The position numbers and the translations under genes were made by a program. Of a stretch of DNA of 64,000 bases, positions 58,658 through 64,000 are shown piece by piece. Source of the stretch: Buddleja alternifolia. Its lineage: Eukaryota; Streptophyta; Magnoliopsida; Lamiales; Scrophulariaceae. The stretch is from NCBI GenBank assembly GCA_019426215.1, contig CM033396.1:24567101-24631100 (forward strand), given 5' to 3'. The notes below the pieces were generated by a model. It did no database searches, was not told the origin of the DNA, and saw only the letters and a list, made by a program, of their open reading frames with translations. Positions within the stretch are counted from its first letter, which is position 1, and each line of letters starts with the position of its first letter.

Positions 58658-58910
58658 GCAAAAGGGTGTGGTCCAATGGTCCACAAGGCTTCCACCGTAA
58701 GAACCCACCTTGGCTCGAAACCCAGGTGATGTTTGGTTTGGGGAGTTTACTCTTCCGTCCTACTTTGGGGGCCCTTGCGCTTAGCGAGCCCGTCCCCTAT
58801 GGGAAACCTAGGGCGGATTACCCTTATACGTGGTTTGCAGGCTATTGCGTATGGACAGGTTTGCTCTGTTGGGTAACTGGCGTAGATTTACCTTTGGATT
58901 TCCAAAAAAA
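58658..58910 (+). mobile_element. tRNA-derived SINE (family 1)
   Basis: Near the 5' end are TGGTCCAATGG (A-box-like, about 58669) and GGCTCGAAACC (B-box-like, about 58712), spaced as in a pol III tRNA-type promoter. The 3' end is CTTTGGATTTCC plus an A-run. A perfect 17-bp duplication AAAAACAATGATACCAA flanks it (58641-58657, 58911-58927), so it is a recent insertion. The open frame at 58648-58956 is not a gene. Confidence 0.85.
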
Positions 58911-59245
58911 AAAAACAATGATACCAAAATGTTGGTATAATGTATTTTTTTTTTAATAGTTTTGAAGACGCAATGAGAAAACAAGAGGAAGGTGATCAAA
59001 GTGGTTACTACGTTACCAAACTGGCAATTTAAAAAAACTATAATGTTCAGACCTACATAAAATTAGAATTGGCATCTCCTAATATATTTATTTGCAAATG
59101 GGGTGTATAATATAACGCCATGGAATATAAGTATTAAATAACTCTACCAAATCCTAGTTAAACATACTCAGCTGGAATTCTAATGAAATTGCCCTTTCAC
59201 ACCGGTTGTTGAGCAATAAACAATAATATTTGAACCACCATTCAT

Positions 59246-59445
59246 ATCAACAAGGTTCAGTACAGTTAGTAGATAGTTAAGTTCTTTAAGCATGTTGTCC
59301 AGAGTTCGATCTCTGGACGCGTGTATGGAAAAAGTTTTGTTGGGAGAGGCCGCACTCACTTCGGTGATCTCGCTGCCTCGAAAGAATTAGTCTCCGGCGT
59401 ACGGTTGGAGGACATCCTTGTTTATAAACCAAAAAAAAAAAAAAA
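59246..59445 (+). mobile_element. tRNA-derived SINE (family 2)
   Basis: Unlike family 1 in sequence. B-box-like GAGTTCGATCTCTGG at about 59304 and a weaker A-box region before it; the tail ends TTTATAAACC plus an A-run of 17. A 13-bp duplication AACCACCATTCAT flanks it (59233-59245, 59446-59458). Confidence 0.8.
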
Positions 59446-59458
59446 AACCACCATTCAT

Positions 59459-59931
59459 TCATTTAATAATTCCTATAAACAATTTATTTCGTGAATTTCA
59501 CATCAAGTTCATCAATTCGAATTAATTACTCCATTTTCAAAGATGAACTTGGAGAAACCAAAATGCAGTTGGTTTGGCTGGAAGAAAGTGATACGCTAAA
59601 TGGGACATGCTCATCAAACTTCGCTTTGAGCAAGTAAAGCACATAACTAGTTGGAAGAGTTGTACATGAGTTTTGCCACATGAATTTAAAGAATCACAGG
59701 AAGAACACATCCCCTTCAAATTTGAGTTTATTGGAGTGAGGTACAACGAGTAACAAAAAACATAAAATTAAAGGTTAAGAAATTAAATTAAACAATTTCA
59801 GAAAAATTATGAAAGACTAAACTAAGAACTCTACTGAAAACCATTATGGATATCCATCCTGATATGCCATGATAATATTGACGGTAATTCAGGAATTTAC
59901 GCATAAATAAACAATATAAGTGACTTAGAGA
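59459..59931. other. Unassigned spacer
   Basis: AT-rich; the minus frame at 59537-59746 has no family signature. Confidence 0.45.
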
Positions 59932-60214
59932 GTGTTTGGCTAAGCTTATAAGCTACTCTAAACATCTTATAAAATGTTTTAGAGCTTATAAGTTCTATAA
60001 TTTCGTTTGGTAATTTTTTAAAAACAACGGCTTATAAGACCAAAAAATAAGATGTTTGGGTCTTATAAGCTATTTTTTAAAAAGTAACTTAATCCTACCT
60101 TTTTTTTTAAATATCTTATAAGATCTTACATCTTATAAACTCCTATCTTATAAGCTCCTAAAACACTTTATAAGATATAGGAGCTTATAAAATATTTTGG
60201 ATAAGCTTAGCCAA
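59932..60214. mobile_element. Small MITE with CTTATAAG repeats
   Basis: Ends GTGTTTGGCTAAGCTTATAAG-like (first 18 bases GTGTTTGGCTAAGCTTAT) and ATAAGCTTAGCCAA form an inverted repeat 283 bp apart. The interior is filled with CTTATAAGC/GCTTATAAG motifs. Target duplication not found; right border approximate. Confidence 0.6.
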
Positions 60215-60924
60215 TTATGTGATTCTTATAATTGAAGGTGGATCATTACCCACACTATACGATTGCAAATGAGGTATTGAGGTCGAGCCCATTAGATTCT
60301 TCTATAATTATCACTTAACTAATTTATTTGAGGAGATTCATAAATCATATCACTACAAATGGGAGAGTGTTCTAGTCTGTCGTGCGTCAGGTTGGATTCC
60401 AATATTTCATACTCGTTTATCGCCCACTTTTACTAAGCTCTATTTTGATCGTGTATCACATCCTATTTGTTGAAGCCTTGAAGGTAGTTGGATGATTATT
60501 GAGCCTCAATTGTATAGGCTCTACAAAGATAACAAATAAGGAAATAACTTCACATAAGGAAATTAATTCATGAAATATTGTAATTTAAGTATTCTTCAAA
60601 TGTCCAAACAAATCATCACTAATTAATTCCTTTATTTTATTCAACTACTCTTTCTTTCCCCATTATTTTTTCCCGGTTGAAAGACATTCCCCCATAAAGT
60701 AAAGGTGGGGGTGGTAGTAGTACATGTCCACATTAAGGATGTAATGTGACGGATAGATCTCCAAACAACAGTCTTCCTGGCCACATCAATGATCATACCA
60801 ATTGTATCATGAAGACACCCACTACAAAAAACAAAATAAAATAAAATATATATATATGTGTGTGACAGGATTTTACGTGACAACGTCAAAATTTTCACTA
60901 ATTAAATAAATTGAGTGACATGAA
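60215..60924. other. Unassigned spacer
   Basis: No gene recognised; TA-rich patch at 60847-60865. Confidence 0.5.
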
Positions 60925-62210
60925 TTATGTTAAAATTTATTGACAATTTTGTACAACTTTATGAGAATGTCCATAGCGCGTTATACGATGCTCAGAATCA
61001 TAAATTATTTTTTGTCTTTCAAATTAGACACATAAATCTTTCAAAAAATGTATGATACATTATCAAGAAACGTCTAGTATAAATCGTACTTTTCATCAAA
61101 CGTAAGCTAAAATTTATCAACAGTTTGCACGACTTTACGAGAAAGTCTATAATGCATAGTAGAATGATCGAAATCATAATATGTTCTTTTGGTTTCAAAG
61201 TAGACACATAGGATTTCCGATAATATATGGCACATTATCAAAAAATGTTTAGTATGAAACAATTTTGTTTTCAAACGTAAGCTAAAATTTGTCGACAGTT
61301 TTGCACGACTTCACAAGAATGTCCATAACGCATTGTAGGATGCTCAGAATCATAAACTATTTTTTTTCTTTGAAAGTAGACACATAGGACTTTCTGAAAA
61401 TGTATGACACATTATCAAGAAACGTCTAATTAAGATGAAGTAGTTTTGTCTTCAAGATGAAGCAGTTTTGTCTTCAAGCATAAGCTAAAATTTATCGACA
61501 ATTTTGCATGACTTCACGTGAATGTTCATAACACACTGGATGATGCTCAAAATCATAAATTATTTTTTACCTTTCAAATTAGACACATAGATATTTCCAA
61601 AAATGACTAACACATTATGAAGAAATGTCTAGTATAAATCATATTTTTCATCAAACGTAAGCTAAAATTTATCAACAGTTTTGCGCGACTTTACGAGAAA
61701 GTCTATAGCGCATTGTAGGATGCTCGGAATTATAATTCGTGTTTTTACTTCGAAAAATGTATGGCATATTATTAAGAAATGTCTAGTATGAAATAGTATT
61801 ATCTTCAAACGTAAGCTAAAATTTATCCATAGTTTTGCACGAATTCACGAGAATGTCCATAACACATTGCAGAATTCTCAAAATCATAAACCATTTTTTG
61901 GGTTTCAAATTATAAACATAGAGCTTTCTGAAAAATGTATGGTATATTATCAATAAATGTCTAGTATAAACCAATTGTTTCTTCAAACGTAAACTAAAAT
62001 TTATCAATAGTTTTGCGCGACTTCACAAGAAAGTCTGTAACGCAATGTAGGATGCTCGAAATCATGAACCCACTTTTTCCTTTCAAATTAGACACAGGAA
62101 TTTTTGAAAATGTACAAAACATTATGAATATACATTTAGTATGAAACAATTTATTATTCAAACGTCGGCTATAATGTATTGACAGTTTTACATGACTTAA
62201 CGTTTGAACA
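60925..62210. repeat. Tandem array, ~177-bp period, about seven units
   Basis: The anchor TAAAATTTAT (with small changes) recurs at 60931, 61108, 61283, 61496, 61663, 61817, 61995 and 62170, giving spacings of 177, 175, 213, 167, 154, 178 and 175. Each unit also has AGTTTTGCACGACTT, ATTGTAGGATGCTC and AGACACATAGG blocks. The 213 spacing contains a small internal duplication (GTTTTGTCTTCAAG) and the 154 one a deletion. Units have diverged clearly. Minus-strand open frames here are products of the repeat. Confidence 0.85.
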
Positions 62211-62552
62211 TTACTTCGTCTTAGTTGTAGTGATGAAGGTTTGTGCCCTTTGATGATAGTTGTTCCCTTACCATGGTATCTCTTCATTTTCATGAAGCAC
62301 GATAGAAAACGTTTGGTAAGTAGTGGGAAAAGTTGTGTCGTATGAATGTATTTATAACTTCACGACTTTTCATGTATTTATAGTAATTGTAACAATACTT
62401 CCCACGTACTCTAACAATACTTCCAATTCAACCATGTGGTACCTTATTTCATATTTATTGTACCAATATTTCCATTTAACAGTCACAATACTTCTTCTAC
62501 ATTGTACCAATACTTCAATTTAACTGACACTACTTCCTCTGTATTGTACAAA
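62211..62552. repeat. Spacer with short ACAATACTTC repeats
   Basis: Between the 177-bp array and the LTR. ACAATACTTC-like words recur at about 62392, 62417, 62466, 62487 and 62506. No gene. Confidence 0.5.
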
Positions 62553-64000
62553 TGTTGGGTTTCACTAAAAATTACGCAGCGGAATAAAATTACCCACAAT
62601 ATCATCTCGATTTGCATACATGAATCAGAAAAGCTCGCTAAAAACTTACCAATTGAAACGAGGTGGTTGGAGAACTCGATCCTTCTTCCAATTTTCGATT
62701 TGATGAAGTATCGAAGTCTTCAATCCTCTTGCAATCCAGTCTTCTCCAAATTCTTGAGGTTTTCTTGAAGTCTAATCCGAACAATGAACTTACGCTACCT
62801 CTAAATTATCATGCGGCTTGATTGACGACAAATTTCCTCTTCTTCTTCCTTGTTGACCGACGGCTAGTGTTTTAGGAGAGAGGAAGGAGTTTTTCTTTTT
62901 CTTTCTAGGAAAGTTGTGAATATTATGAAGTTCACCTAGTCAAAAGTCTTTTAAGTAAAGTATTTAATATCACTTGACTTGTTGACCAAGAGTCTAGAGC
63001 CCATGTTGCGCATCCAAGTGGACGCCCAACTAGTCTATAGGACGCGTCCAAACGGACGCCCCTTACTTAGTTCGGCTCTTCTCTTCTTTTAATTAATTCT
63101 CTATTATTTATTATATGCAATAAATAAATTAATTAGATAAATTAATTCATAAATTTATTTCCATGAGAAATCAGTTAATAATTAATCTTATCTTTCTAAT
63201 TAATTATCTCATCTAATGAGCAATTAATTAATCATTTAATTTATCCCATAAATTAAATCTCCTTGTTTCAAATAAAACAATCCTTTTAATTTTTTTATCA
63301 ATCCTTTAGCGCAAATCTTTAGGTTCGTTTCGTTTTGCAATGAGAGAAATCCAAAGGAAGTGGGTAACACCTAGCCAGTCACGTGGCCCACTTCGTAGCC
63401 TAAACGAAATCGAATGAATGGATCATTCCACAACCTTCCAATCGTAAATATCGTATACGTATAAATCCTTTGTTCACATGTTTCAGTCAAGTGAAAGTCA
63501 CGCTAATGTCAAACTCATTGAACTTGACCGTATGTATTAATTATAATAATATGAGATCATTCAGTTAGATTTTGTGCTTCGCACAATCGACTTCATTGGT
63601 TTGGCCAAAGACTTTGATCTCTATTATCTATAATCACATAGACACTTTTTAATTCACTTATGAGAGAACAAATCCCATATTAGTTATCAGCTAAGACTAC
63701 CACTTGCCCATCAAGCTACATTGCAAGGTCGACCCCACCAATGGGTGAATTGGGTCTAACTACTCTAGTGACAGACTTGACGTCACAAGTATATCTTCAG
63801 CCTGATACTTCAGGTCATAGGTTCACTTATACCTATTACGAATAATCAGTTCTGTCATTGACAGTCACAGAGTGAAAACCCATGTGACAGAACCAATGAG
63901 AGTCATGTTTGAGCATATCAGTTCCACTGATGTGCCTACAACCTCAAGCTCCCACCATTACATGGTGTTCGACTGGCACTCCCATGTCAAAGCTCAGATT
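62553..64000 (-). mobile_element. Probable copia LTR, running out of window
   Basis: TGTTGGG at 62553 opens a region with GCAGCGGAA shortly after, the reverse of the TTCCGCTGC motif near the U5 end that also appears in the other minus-strand copia LTRs of this window. The region has no open frames and continues past 64000, so neither the other end nor a duplication can be checked. Assignment is by resemblance only. Confidence 0.45.

Noticed and set aside
58648..58956. Plus-strand frame of 102 codons
   Set aside because: Covers the SINE and its tail; composition and duplication explain it.
61019..62293. Minus-strand frames with similar proteins
   Set aside because: Similarity comes from the 177-bp tandem units; frames are not conserved between units.

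Overview
This is plant nuclear DNA, almost certainly from a eudicot. The evidence is AT-rich sequence, GT-AG introns, Ty1/copia and Ty3/gypsy LTR elements, a Mutator-like element, hAT and CACTA MITEs, L1-type LINEs, tRNA-type SINEs, and remnants of plant gene families (NAC, BAHD acyltransferase, patatin-like lipase). No rRNA gene, free tRNA gene or CRISPR array was seen. The species cannot be named from the sequence.

Layout. 376-7291: an old non-autonomous Ty3/gypsy derivative. 7867-9020: Mutator-type foldback element. 9352-12960: a scrambled Ty1/copia composite with inverted LTRs, framed by a perfect 5-bp target duplication. 13140-13624: Mutator-type MITE lying 49 bp before a broken NAC gene (13674-14916), which itself holds a hAT MITE. 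15440-16195: a CACTA end and a foldback MITE. 17026-18952: a two-exon omega-hydroxyacid/fatty-alcohol feruloyl transferase (ASFT/HHT) gene with one in-frame TAA. 20415-21193: Mutator-type MITE. 21877-28282: a young, nearly intact Tork-like copia element on the minus strand. 31127-31523 CACTA MITE, 32371-32744 LINE tail, 33911-35511 LINE with ORF1 but no ORF2. 36241-40445: a patatin-like gene on the minus strand, broken by a 1-bp deletion and two sibling hAT insertions. 41008-58376: a 17.4-kb Mutator-like element with 162-bp terminal inverted repeats and a perfect 10-bp target duplication. It carries a multi-exon mudrA-type transposase and a divergent small GRF-zinc-finger membrane protein gene, and is itself split by an 11.5-kb Sire-type copia element (46175-57715). 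58658-59445: two SINEs. 60925-62210: a ~177-bp tandem array. 62553-64000: probable copia LTR leaving the window.

The window reads as a gene-poor, repeat-rich segment in which three host genes (NAC, ASFT, patatin-like) have each acquired disabling changes. The insertion order can be read in places: Mutator-like element next to the patatin gene first, Sire-type element into the transposase gene later. The most notable items are the Mutator-like element with its GRF-zinc-finger passenger gene, the inverted copia composite integrated through two U5 ends, and the single in-frame stops that interrupt otherwise open genes. All calls rest on reading the sequence; no database search was run.
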